Positions 39,390 through 47,698 of a DNA stretch of 64,000 bases are shown piece by piece. The stretch comes from Candidatus Nitrosocosmicus agrestis. GTDB taxonomy: Archaea > Thermoproteota > Nitrososphaeria > Nitrososphaerales > Nitrososphaeraceae. Position numbers and translations under genes: made by a program. The stretch covers positions 19,561 to 83,560 of the forward strand of contig NZ_VUYS01000018.1 of the NCBI RefSeq assembly GCF_008389435.1, written 5' to 3'. The notes under the pieces are model-generated. The model made no database searches and was not told the DNA's origin. It saw only the letters and a program-made list of their open reading frames with translations. Within the stretch, counting starts at the first letter, position 1; each line of letters starts with the position of its first letter.

Positions 39390-39964
39390 TTAATGTTTGT
39401 TTTGATTTAGCCATTTACTGCTTGGTTTGGTTGGTGTATCGCGGTCGAATTCTTTTAAGAATGAATAACGTAATTCCTTCCAATTACAAACGATGTTATT
39501 TCGTGCAGTCTCTTTAGCGTCTTCGGGAATATCATTGTATCCTAGTTTTTCAATTTCATTTAGTATTTCTTTGAATGGTTCGAATGGTTAAACTCCCTTC
39601 AGACAGTGGTTTCTCCAACATTCTCGAAGGATACACGAACTTCATCTATTACCATACGAAGGTCTACAGTAGTTTTGGCAAAAAATTCGGGAGTCGGGTT
39701 CGCTGTATGGGTATATTGGATTGAGTTTTGAACTGCCGCTATTATGCGATGTCAAAGATCTTTTAATGTCTTAATGTATTCCGTCCTTCTCGGAAATGAA
39801 TTTACAAAATAGGCTGCCGGAATAGCCACAATTATAATTGAAAGATCTTTATAGGAAGTATATGCAATAGGAGAGTACACCGAGAGAACATAGCCAACTG
39901 CTATTGCAACTCCGTTAATAGACATTATTAATAATGTTATGATAAATTGTCGTCCGCGATTCAC
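39390..39964 (-). pseudogene. Frameshifted membrane protein in the element
   Basis: The N-terminal piece (39752-39964, GTG start) has two membrane helices, FIITLLIMSINGVAIAVGYVLS and a YKDLSIIIVAIPAAYFV segment. Just where it stops, another frame continues with protein-like sequence (HRIIAAVQNSIQYTHTANPTPEFF... to a stop at 39599-39601). A third frame then runs PFEPFKEILNEIEKLGYNDIP... to the stop at 39390-39392. Together they would make one protein of about 185 aa, so this gene has decayed by two frameshifts. Confidence 0.55.
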
Positions 39965-40247
39965 CTTTTATCATCCCCTTATTAGAAAAATGAATGTTAC
40001 ACTAATACAGTTGCAGAAATATTATAAATGATTTAGAACATTTGCTTTTTGCATTGGAGGTCGAATATCTAAATTTGCAAACAGAGGATCTTAGGCCATA
40101 ATTCTTAATATTTTTTGGAACATAGTTTCGTATATACATATGAGATGGAACGATTTAAACAACAAATCCTATTCTAATTCTTGATACTTGTAGTAGGGCT
40201 CTACTTAATTAGATAATCATTAAGTTAATCAGTCGTCGCTTCTCAAA

Positions 40248-40886
40248 ATGACTATATCGTCAAAAATTCTTTTGAACATAAGGATACATTCTCAAAAGGA
40301 ATTCATTTTAAGGATAATAAAAAGTTGTGTATATTACGATGTTGGTGAAACGAGGTCTTTAGAAGTTATTGAGAGGCTGACAAAGAAGAGATTATCAGTA
40401 AAAACTTTCTACAACTACAAGAAAATATTGTATAAGAATTCTAAAATCTATGAAACGAAATTTAACCACGGAGAATGGGTTTACAGAGATCTACTTATCA
40501 AGTCACATTTGCTATTCTTATCAGAGGATGATATGGCAAAACAGTTCCAAGTTGATAAATTGATATGCAATGAATTTCCAGATATACCGAAAAATTATAG
40601 AGAAAGAATGAAAAACTTTGGTAAGAATGAAATCGATAATATTTTGAACAAATTTCATGAATTGAAAAATAAAATAAACAAGGAGAAAGAGAAGGAGTCG
40701 GAATTAAGATTAATTCCTATAAAAGCCACTATAAGAAAAGAAGAAATAAAATGCGGAAAGAAAGGATGTCATCAATGTCCTCATGGTCCTTACTACTACG
40801 CCTATTGGAAGGAAGAAGATGCTAAAACTTTGAAGAAAGTTTATCTTGGTTCTGAATTGCCAGAACAGTTTATTCATTCAATTTAG
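40248..40886 (+). CDS. DUF6788-like protein with Cys-rich motif, 212 aa
   Basis: The C-terminal segment EIKCGKKGCHQCPHGPYYYAYWKEED resembles the small CGKxxC..HGPYYY motif domain (DUF6788-like) carried by many mobile-element proteins; it may bind zinc. The N-terminal part is helical and basic with a possible helix-turn-helix (RSLEVIERLTKKRLSVKTFYNYKK). A nucleic-acid-binding role is inferred. The gene stands alone on the plus strand. Confidence 0.6.
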   Translation: MTISSKILLNIRIHSQKEFILRIIKSCVYYDVGETRSLEVIERLTKKRLSVKTFYNYKKILYKNSKIYETKFNHGEWVYRDLLIKSHLLFLSEDDMAKQFQVDKLICNEFPDIPKNYRERMKNFGKNEIDNILNKFHELKNKINKEKEKESELRLIPIKATIRKEEIKCGKKGCHQCPHGPYYYAYWKEEDAKTLKKVYLGSELPEQFIHSI

Positions 40887-41084
40887 TAAACAGGTGATAG
40901 TTAAATTGATGGGTTACATAAGATTGCATAAGATGTAAATTTATGATGAAGAATCGAAGAAAAATAATATTTTTGAAAATACATAGAAATACTATGATTT
41001 GGAACATCATATCAAATGCTGAATTAACTAGGTTCAATCTAATTTATTAAAAATATTAATAGTTTGCTTGTGCTATTTACTATC

Positions 41085-41291
41085 ATGGGTAAAGTCGATA
41101 GAATATCTAATATATCACTTGAGAGAACTTACGAAAATACAGATACCCATTCATTTATCTTACACATTCCTTCCGAATTTGTTAAGGAAATGGATATTAT
41201 CAATTCAAGAGTGTTAGTTCACTTAGTGGATTTAAAGGAGGGTAGTTTTCTAATGATTTCAAAATATCATGAAGAAATAGTATTAAGTTAG
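41085..41291 (+). CDS. AbrB/SpoVT-like small DNA-binding protein
   Basis: 68 aa from ATG 41085. HSFILHIPSEFVKEMDIINSRVLVHLVDLKEGSFLMISK follows the swapped-hairpin AbrB pattern: strand, 'P-x-E-x-V-K' loop, strand, and final L-x-I-x-K. Proteins of this kind act as transition-type regulators or antitoxins. No toxin gene is recognised next to it. A frame open further upstream has no better start. Confidence 0.6.
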   Translation: MGKVDRISNISLERTYENTDTHSFILHIPSEFVKEMDIINSRVLVHLVDLKEGSFLMISKYHEEIVLS

Positions 41292-41350
41292 TTTGTCAGT
41301 TTAAATTAGATTCTCGGCAATTCGAATTGCATCGCACTTTAACAATGGGA

Positions 41351-42325
41351 TCATTTATCCTCTAATATTTTCTTCATTTCGTCATATTCTTCCCTGTTTA
41401 TTTCACCTTTAGCAAATCTCATTTTAAGTATGGCAATAGGATCATTTGTCTGAACGCTCCGATGATTGTTAGGCGATTTGGTATCGCTGAAAGATTGCCT
41501 ATTTTTTATTATTACTTGATATAATTGTGCAGCCCATTCTCTGATCGCTTTCCCGTTTAATGATGATACTCCAAATACAGGCCTATGAATTATTCCATTC
41601 TCGTCCTTATACGGAATTACCAGCCTATGAATCTTGCCGGTAGCACTTAGTAACCCTCCCACAAAAGTGAAATCTTCATTACCAACGCCTATGGCCGAAA
41701 AATTTGTATTTCGAGTTTCCTCATGAACATTCCACTGTTCTATAATTACAGAGCCCAAAGGAATGAATATTTCCCATAAATTCGAAGGATTTTTGTCACT
41801 CTTTAGAAATACCGCGTATCTGCTTGTAAGGTAAAATGCGCCTCTTTCATGATCACCTAGTTTTCCACCGGCTAAATGAAACTTGTGTCCTCCATAATAT
41901 TCACCATCCTTTGCCTGTAAGACTATATCACCATAGATATGATTAAAGCAAGACATACACAAATGTTGACCCGAAAATTTGAACGTAGTTTCATTTCTAT
42001 AACAATTGGTGCAAATTATCGTTCCCTTTAATAAGGCATTGAATTTTAGCCTGGAGTTAACATCACTATCAACTATTTTTAATATTCTTAAATGTTCTAA
42101 TAAATAGAAAGGCGTTACGCCCCAAACTAAGATGTGCATTGATTGGGCTTCATCTATTAATCCCGTATCGTTATTTTTATGATGAAACTCTTGAGAAGTC
42201 ATGTTGTTGATACTTTTGGCGAAGGAAATTGATAACGCTATAAACGTTGTAGTCGAAAGGAGGTGCTTTCTTGTAATTGGTATGGTCTTAATTTCATTGA
42301 TATTTTTGAGAGGAATTCTGAACAA
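41351..42325 (-). CDS. SHOCT-domain protein with zinc-ribbon-like centre, start unclear
   Basis: The last 30 residues, DPIAILKMRFAKGEINREEYDEMKKILE, form a SHOCT domain, a short helical module often at the end of membrane or oligomerising proteins. In the middle, CTNCYR and CMSCFNH suggest a zinc knuckle. A PH-like domain may precede and follow it. TTG at 42325 is the first usable start codon. The reading frame stays open and protein-like for about 30 codons upstream (VRKLFISLEDDSIEIHLKKD), so the true N-terminus may use a non-standard start. Confidence 0.6.
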   Translation of the reverse strand: MFRIPLKNINEIKTIPITRKHLLSTTTFIALSISFAKSINNMTSQEFHHKNNDTGLIDEAQSMHILVWGVTPFYLLEHLRILKIVDSDVNSRLKFNALLKGTIICTNCYRNETTFKFSGQHLCMSCFNHIYGDIVLQAKDGEYYGGHKFHLAGGKLGDHERGAFYLTSRYAVFLKSDKNPSNLWEIFIPLGSVIIEQWNVHEETRNTNFSAIGVGNEDFTFVGGLLSATGKIHRLVIPYKDENGIIHRPVFGVSSLNGKAIREWAAQLYQVIIKNRQSFSDTKSPNNHRSVQTNDPIAILKMRFAKGEINREEYDEMKKILEDK

Positions 42326-42430
42326 GGGCTCTGAATTCTTATCCTTCTTTAGATGAATTTCAATACTGTCGTCCTCTAATGATATAAATAATTTTCTGAC
42401 TTTCTTAGTATCTTCGTTATCGATGCTATT

Positions 42431-42880
42431 TTATATTAATTTTATATCATAGTCTTTTTTCTTTAACAGTTCATCATTCAATTTAGACCATATGGTAAGT
42501 TCAGTTGGTCTTCTAACAATCCAGCCGTCAGCGGCTATTTCACTTTCTACTTTATCTATAATATACCCGGTAACGAACGGGATTCTTTCGCCAATCGCCA
42601 GGACAAGTGGTTCCAAAAATCTTTTATCTGGCCTAAAGGCAATTTGCAGTGTATCGTATATTTCGACAGTGGTAGTATTTACGTCACTCTTTGAAAAGAA
42701 TATGTAATAGTTAATGCTAAATGCAGATCTGCTTAGCATCCGAGATTTTCCTAATATTCTATGCATTTGTTCGTCTGCTATCTTTACTGGCCCATTCAAT
42801 TTATCACAAGTCTCCTTAATATGGCTGAAAGCAGATTCTATCGGTTCAGAAGTTTGAAATACAGCCCGGCTATAAAGCAC
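42431..42880 (-). CDS. Hypothetical protein, 149 aa
   Basis: A mixed alpha/beta soluble protein with GTG start at 42880. Its stop lies about 100 bases before the SHOCT-domain gene start on the same strand. Segments such as FSINYYIFFSKSDVNTTTVEIYDTL and VLAIGERIPFVTGYIIDKVESEI give no family match from memory. Confidence 0.5.
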   Translation of the reverse strand: MLYSRAVFQTSEPIESAFSHIKETCDKLNGPVKIADEQMHRILGKSRMLSRSAFSINYYIFFSKSDVNTTTVEIYDTLQIAFRPDKRFLEPLVLAIGERIPFVTGYIIDKVESEIAADGWIVRRPTELTIWSKLNDELLKKKDYDIKLI

Positions 42881-43018
42881 AAGTTACAAAACAACTCAGG
42901 TAATTATATAAAACCTTCTACTCTATACCTTATCGTCATTATTCTAATTTTGTAATTATTCTATTTTTGTAAATTTCTTTTGTTCCAATGATACTAAATA
43001 AGGTTATGGTCTATCCGC

Positions 43019-44155
43019 TTATGCTATTTGTTTGATTTGTAGCATTTTGTATAAATCAGGTAATTCTTCCCTAACTTTGCGGATAGATAAAGGATAGAAA
43101 GAACTCACTTTTCTTAAAACATTTCTCAGATATGCATGATAGTTAAAATGTATTTGTAATTGTTTTTTACGATCACAAATCTTTAACCAATTTTCAGCAA
43201 TCTGAAAAGCGTCGTCTTCTGCATATTGTTTAACATTCACCAAATAGGGACATATTATTTTCCATAAACAAATTTTTCTATTATCTTCTATTGGGACCTG
43301 AAGAAGATTCTCTATCCAGTCAATACTTTTATTGGACGAATGACTTAAACTATCATATGTTATAGACTTTTTTTGAGCGTTTCTTCGTTTCTTTTCTTTT
43401 ATAATCAAACTTCTCTTGTCTACCAGGTAATCAAAAAAATCTTCTGCTACCCACTTGACATTTGGTAATTTTCCATCCCATTTTTGGATGATTTCAACCG
43501 CCTTACCATTTTTAGAATTTATAGTTCCTGGAACTCTTAACAAGCAATTATTAATTGAGGGATGATGTTGCGGATCGGCCTTTTCATCCGAAAAGAATTT
43601 TTCAGCAAACCTCATAAACTCAGTGGTTAGATCTTTTTGGTTTAAGTATGGGAGAAAATTGTGAAATATTTGCTCTTCCTCAAAGACTATTCCATTCAAT
43701 GGTTGGTATATATGATATCCATTGCCAGTCCACAAGACTGTGGGATTGGCCATTCCTTTAAATTTCTGAGATAATTTGTTTAATATTTTAGTTAATCTTT
43801 TATCTAAATACTCACGACTATCAAAATATTCCATATCGAGATCAATCATAATTAACGATGTAGAAGTCATATTTTTTACATCAAAATCAATTGAATGTTT
43901 TACCCTATAAGGAAACGCATTTATTCTGCAATCGACGAATTTATAAATTCGGAAGTATGCAAAGATCCGATCACTACAATTTCTTTCATTTACATCGAAA
44001 TCCATCACTTTCCATCTTTTCTTATCGCCAAGAAGGATGGTTCTAGGAAATAACTCATGTTGGCTTTTGAAATGTGATAGCATAAAGTCAATGTTATCCT
44101 TCATTTTTTGAAGATAAAAATAATGTTCCTTAGTATGCTCTGCATCATCCCCCAT
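43019..44155 (-). CDS. Primase-polymerase (archaeo-eukaryotic primase family)
   Basis: 378 aa. The catalytic region shows SLIMIDLDMEYF (metal-binding D-x-D), VLWTGNGYHIYQPLNG with the conserved His, and NNCLLRVPGTINSKNG, the layout of AEP prim-pol domains of archaeal plasmids and viruses. The C-terminal 130 residues are helical and may be a priming-accessory domain. Such enzymes start and extend DNA during element replication. It lies downstream of a zinc-finger gene and an MCM-like helicase gene on the same strand. Confidence 0.8.
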   Translation of the reverse strand: MGDDAEHTKEHYFYLQKMKDNIDFMLSHFKSQHELFPRTILLGDKKRWKVMDFDVNERNCSDRIFAYFRIYKFVDCRINAFPYRVKHSIDFDVKNMTSTSLIMIDLDMEYFDSREYLDKRLTKILNKLSQKFKGMANPTVLWTGNGYHIYQPLNGIVFEEEQIFHNFLPYLNQKDLTTEFMRFAEKFFSDEKADPQHHPSINNCLLRVPGTINSKNGKAVEIIQKWDGKLPNVKWVAEDFFDYLVDKRSLIIKEKKRRNAQKKSITYDSLSHSSNKSIDWIENLLQVPIEDNRKICLWKIICPYLVNVKQYAEDDAFQIAENWLKICDRKKQLQIHFNYHAYLRNVLRKVSSFYPLSIRKVREELPDLYKMLQIKQIA

Positions 44156-44184
44156 GTGCTTATTTGGAGGCTCATCAATGGGTG

Positions 44185-44685
44185 TTAAGAAAAATCACCC
44201 CCACGTGTACAGTTATTTTTGTTAATAATGTTAACCAAGGATATATTGACATATGATTCCTCTTCATTTGTGATCAAAAGATCAATGTTTCTACTTTGGT
44301 AACTTCCTTCTAATTCATTTAAATGGTTTGCATGAGTGTGATAATAGTGATCCTCTATTTCTTCTCTTATATCATTACTGGATTCACAGAATTTACAATG
44401 ATACACTTCAATTACGGAGGAAAAAGGTTTTGCCTCTGGTTCATCGTTTAGATCACATTCAAATGCATTAATTACCTTATTTGGGGAATCTATATTAGGA
44501 TAAACATTAAATGTTCTTTTTGTAGTTTGATTTGTGCTTAGATCATGACCTACATGATGATATGCTAATTCAAAAAAACGTCTATTAAGTTTGTATGATC
44601 CTTTTGAATTCTTTGCGTTCTTGTCAAAGTAATGTGCTAATTCAATTTGATCAGATGTATAATAGTCAATCAAATGCCGAATCAA
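44185..44685 (-). CDS. Zinc-finger protein of the replication cluster, 166 aa
   Basis: Contains one C2H2-like finger, CKFCESSNDIREEIEDHYYHTH (written in two parts: CKFCESSN and DHYYHTH), in the middle of the chain. The rest is not recognised. Its TTG start overlaps the helicase stop by four bases (TTGA), implying translational coupling, so it probably aids replication. Confidence 0.65.
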   Translation of the reverse strand: MIRHLIDYYTSDQIELAHYFDKNAKNSKGSYKLNRRFFELAYHHVGHDLSTNQTTKRTFNVYPNIDSPNKVINAFECDLNDEPEAKPFSSVIEVYHCKFCESSNDIREEIEDHYYHTHANHLNELEGSYQSRNIDLLITNEEESYVNISLVNIINKNNCTRGGDFS

Positions 44686-46520
44686 TCCCTTTCGTCCTTC
44701 GATAATGGTCTTGTCGTTCGTCCTCCTTGTTGCTTGTCCGATTCAGATTCGGATGATTGAATCTGATAAGTAGTCGTGTGTGGGTGATCTATTCTTTCTG
44801 AAAAATTATTCTCCTCGTGGGGGTGATTTTTCTTAACGCTCTCGTTTTCTTCCGTATTGTTTGTTTGATCTTTATTTATTGTGTCTGATGTGATTCCCTC
44901 AAAGAGATTTTCCCTAATTGCATGGTCTTTTGTATCATGGAGCACAAAGCCTTGTCTTAAGGCCTTGAATTCAGATAACAAAAACCATTCAAACTCTTTT
45001 TTTAATATGCATTTTTGAACTGCATTAACGGATTCAGAATCCCGTTCAATATTTGCGATACCTAATATTTCAAGTTCTTTCATCGTCTTTAATGCCGTTG
45101 TTTTTGAAATCTTTAGAATTCTTTCTATATTAGATGCTGAGAGAGTTCCATGCATTTCTAATAGTAAATCAAAAATTTTAACTCTTTCAATTGGCGCTGT
45201 AGATAGTGCTATAGTTGTAGTGATTGATATATCTTCAGTTGTTAGAAAGTTCCTCCCTTTCATCAGCGCATGTCCTTTTGCGATATTTGATAAAGAGGTT
45301 ATGGCCCTGCTCGGATATTCTATGCTAGGCATCGTATATGCGTAGCCGGCTCCTTGTGATTCTTTAGTTTCCCACGTAGTGGTTACTCCTCTTAACACGG
45401 ACAATAACCTACCTAACTTAACTAAATATTCAAACACCTTTTTTTGATCTTTTGAATCATCCCAAGGAACCTTTAACAAATCTTTAGGTTTGCGTGGCTC
45501 AGCAAATGGACATTTTTCAAACCAAAATAAATAATCTATTAATGCTTTCTTTATCCGTTCTCTTCTTTCTTTAAAATCGCTTTTTTCAATCTCCTCTAAT
45601 AACTCTTTATCGCTTCTTTTAGATAATTCCATTCTATAGAAATATAGTTTGGGTCCTAATGTCCCCAAAAGTTTATACACCTTTCTTGGAATTTCAACTG
45701 CTGCCCCAATCCAAACGAACATTGTTTCTTCGCTATATCCACGATGACCTAAAGCACCCGTATCACTCTCGTAGCCATGACCGTCTGCTAACCTGGTAAT
45801 TATTCCTAAGGTTTGAACTAGTTCCTCATCTTTATTCGAAAATGTTGGACCTAACTCGGGTGTCATAAACAGATTGTTCTTTATCTTTGGAATAAGATCT
45901 ATATGTTTTAGTTCTGATTTCTGAACTGCACTATTGTGTGAAACAAACGCTCTTGCTGTGAAACTATCGGTATAATAGGTATGACTTTTCCCTCTTAACA
46001 ATTCTAATACTAATGTCTTGGCAGAACTTGGTGGACCTAATATTATGCCTATAAACGGTAAGGTAATTTTCTTTATGTGAAGAATCATCATCGAAGAAAG
46101 TGTAAACTCGATAGTTGGCCAAATATCTGGAAAGGTTTCGTTAACTGTGGTTTGCAGTAGATCATATTTTTCATTTAGTGTGATTTTCCACTCCTCATCT
46201 GAGACCTTGGCCGATGAGACTAAGGTTGTTTCTGCTAATGATTCCCCATCACCTTCATCCGCTACTTCATCGCTAAATTCAGGATAAAATTTGCTATAAT
46301 TTAGACTTACATGGTTAACGATTTTTATAATATCGTTCTCCTCCACATTTAACTGCTCAAATGATTTTCTTAGGCGTGTCTTAAATTTAGTAAATTTTGG
46401 TTCAATAGATTCTATGACTATCTTATAATCATATTTCTCACTTAACCTAAACCGCGCGTTTTCATTTGAGATAATTATATTGTCAAGAATGTCATCCATA
46501 CCTTCAATTTTCCATGTCAT
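44682..46520 (-). CDS. MCM-like AAA+ helicase of the element
   Basis: 612 aa from ATG 46520, chosen because GGAGG lies eight bases upstream. An N-terminal region of about 160 residues precedes the Walker A loop GPPSSAKT (residues ~162-169). A Walker-B-like NLFMTPELGP follows (~217-226), then SNKDEELVQTLGIITRLADG, a sensor segment and a C-terminal winged helix (GTLSASNIERILKISKTTALKTMKELE). This order matches MCM-type replicative helicases of archaeal mobile elements. The tail is acidic and His-rich. It forms a unit with the genes on both sides. Confidence 0.8.
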   Translation of the reverse strand: MTWKIEGMDDILDNIIISNENARFRLSEKYDYKIVIESIEPKFTKFKTRLRKSFEQLNVEENDIIKIVNHVSLNYSKFYPEFSDEVADEGDGESLAETTLVSSAKVSDEEWKITLNEKYDLLQTTVNETFPDIWPTIEFTLSSMMILHIKKITLPFIGIILGPPSSAKTLVLELLRGKSHTYYTDSFTARAFVSHNSAVQKSELKHIDLIPKIKNNLFMTPELGPTFSNKDEELVQTLGIITRLADGHGYESDTGALGHRGYSEETMFVWIGAAVEIPRKVYKLLGTLGPKLYFYRMELSKRSDKELLEEIEKSDFKERRERIKKALIDYLFWFEKCPFAEPRKPKDLLKVPWDDSKDQKKVFEYLVKLGRLLSVLRGVTTTWETKESQGAGYAYTMPSIEYPSRAITSLSNIAKGHALMKGRNFLTTEDISITTTIALSTAPIERVKIFDLLLEMHGTLSASNIERILKISKTTALKTMKELEILGIANIERDSESVNAVQKCILKKEFEWFLLSEFKALRQGFVLHDTKDHAIRENLFEGITSDTINKDQTNNTEENESVKKNHPHEENNFSERIDHPHTTTYQIQSSESESDKQQGGRTTRPLSKDERD

Positions 46521-46521
46521 T

Positions 46522-46698
46522 TTATATTCCTCCAAATTTTGAAGAACAGGATTTACAAACAAAGATGGTTAAGGTTCCATGTTCTTTGCAATCTAGATTA
46601 ATTTTTACGGAAGGTATAAAATTACATCTTAATGCATCGCAGACTTTATTATCGACCTTTACCTTTTTAGTTTTGGTTGTAATTTTGAGACTCATCAT
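46522..46698 (-). CDS. 58-residue zinc-ribbon protein before the helicase
   Basis: The ORF starts with ATG 46698 behind GGAGTTGTAAA, ends TAA 46522-46524, and is followed after one base by the helicase ATG. It encodes a basic N-terminus (LKITTKTKKVKVDNKV) and four cysteines in the pattern C-x4-C ... C ... CKSC, which could bind zinc. Likely cotranscribed and coupled with the helicase. Confidence 0.6.
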   Translation of the reverse strand: MMSLKITTKTKKVKVDNKVCDALRCNFIPSVKINLDCKEHGTLTIFVCKSCSSKFGGI

Positions 46699-46708
46699 TT
46701 TACAACTC

Positions 46709-46858
46709 CTACGATTCGGCTAATTTACCAGGATTAGCCGAATAGTTTTTTACTTTCTCAAGTAATTGCTTTATTATTTCATCGTATGTTTGATCTTTAC
46801 GGCCTCTTTCCTTTAATGCTTCTCTGATTTGTTCAGAAACTTGTATGGTTGTAACCAT
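46709..46858 (-). CDS. Antitoxin-like ribbon-helix-helix protein, 49 aa
   Basis: The start is ATG 46858. The chain TTIQVSEQIREALKERGRKDQTYDEIIKQLLEKV has the strand-helix-helix form of small archaeal VapB/DUF7557-type antitoxins. No toxin gene is next to it, so it may be a transcriptional regulator of the replication cluster. Its stop lies ten bases before the next start on the strand. Confidence 0.65.
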   Translation of the reverse strand: MVTTIQVSEQIREALKERGRKDQTYDEIIKQLLEKVKNYSANPGKLAES

Positions 46859-46921
46859 ATACTTATACTATAGTTACAAATAATTATAGACTAACCCTAT
46901 ACTAACTATAACGACTGTAAT
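46859..46921. promoter_or_regulatory. Divergent promoter/operator region of the element
   Basis: 63 bases between the divergent regulator genes hold the palindrome ACTATAGT (46867-46874) and repeated CTATA/ACTATA words. This is a likely binding site for the RHH or winged-helix protein on either side. Inferred from position and repetition. Confidence 0.45.
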
Positions 46922-47698
46922 GTGGAGAACGATCAAGAAATGGTTAGAAGTCTGAGAAAGGAGAACCGTGAGTTGAGAAAGAAGTTATCAAATAGAGAAT
47001 CTATATTTCATCCGAATTACTTCAAATATGATGAACTGACTAAGAGGGAACAATCAATATTTGATTTCATAGAAGCAAACACAGGCTGTTCAAAGGAAGA
47101 TGTTGTGAAATTTCTCAAAGGTAAATTTTCACGTGTGGCTATATTAAACTCCATAAAAGCGATGGAGAATGAGAATATAATCATATCAAAAGAAAATGTA
47201 GAAAACAAACATACTCGTTCCTTAGTTATCAATAACGCCAATATTGCTTTAAAGGTAAAACTAGAAATTGAAGATTTTAGATTAAAACTATTTAAAATAT
47301 TAGATGCACTTGAGGGCTCGATCGGAAAAAGAATCTCAGAAAATAGCAAAGATCTAGATACTTATTTCACCCACCTAAGAGAAATATATGATAAATTTAT
47401 TTTTATAATATTCTCCCGGGCGATGCTTCAATGGCAAACTAGTATTCCGGATGAAAAAACTCTATTCCAATTGAATGTCACAACAGCAAGAAACACGATT
47501 GAAATACAGCAACGTATTTCAAAGTTAATCCCAACAGGTCATTTCAAAGAAGAAATATGCTTAGATGATGACTCTGAACCCTACTTGATAAGTTCATTCT
47601 CAGAAGTGGGGCTTAAAGATGAGATAGAAAACCTGATTCATTCAATACGTAGTCTAAACTACCTATATAGGAAGAATCGGATTGACTACTTTACTTAA
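46922..47698 (+). CDS. Winged-helix regulator with coiled-coil front, 258 aa
   Basis: Starts with GTG 46922. A short coiled coil (VRSLRKENRELRKKLSN) precedes a winged helix (REQSIFDFIEANTGCSKEDVVKFLKGKFSRVAILNSIKAMENENII). The long helical C-terminal part is of unknown role. It is divergent from the replication cluster and overlaps the recombinase 3' end by eight bases in convergent orientation. Candidate regulator of the element. Confidence 0.7.
   Translation: MENDQEMVRSLRKENRELRKKLSNRESIFHPNYFKYDELTKREQSIFDFIEANTGCSKEDVVKFLKGKFSRVAILNSIKAMENENIIISKENVENKHTRSLVINNANIALKVKLEIEDFRLKLFKILDALEGSIGKRISENSKDLDTYFTHLREIYDKFIFIIFSRAMLQWQTSIPDEKTLFQLNVTTARNTIEIQQRISKLIPTGHFKEEICLDDDSEPYLISSFSEVGLKDEIENLIHSIRSLNYLYRKNRIDYFT

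Noticed and set aside
46514..46723. 69-aa plus-strand ORF before the helicase
   Set aside because: It is opposite the 58-aa zinc-ribbon gene, which has a ribosome-binding site and tight spacing to the helicase.
46709..46858. Toxin-antitoxin pair
   Set aside because: The antitoxin-like protein has no adjacent toxin gene; the next gene is a zinc ribbon in the helicase operon.
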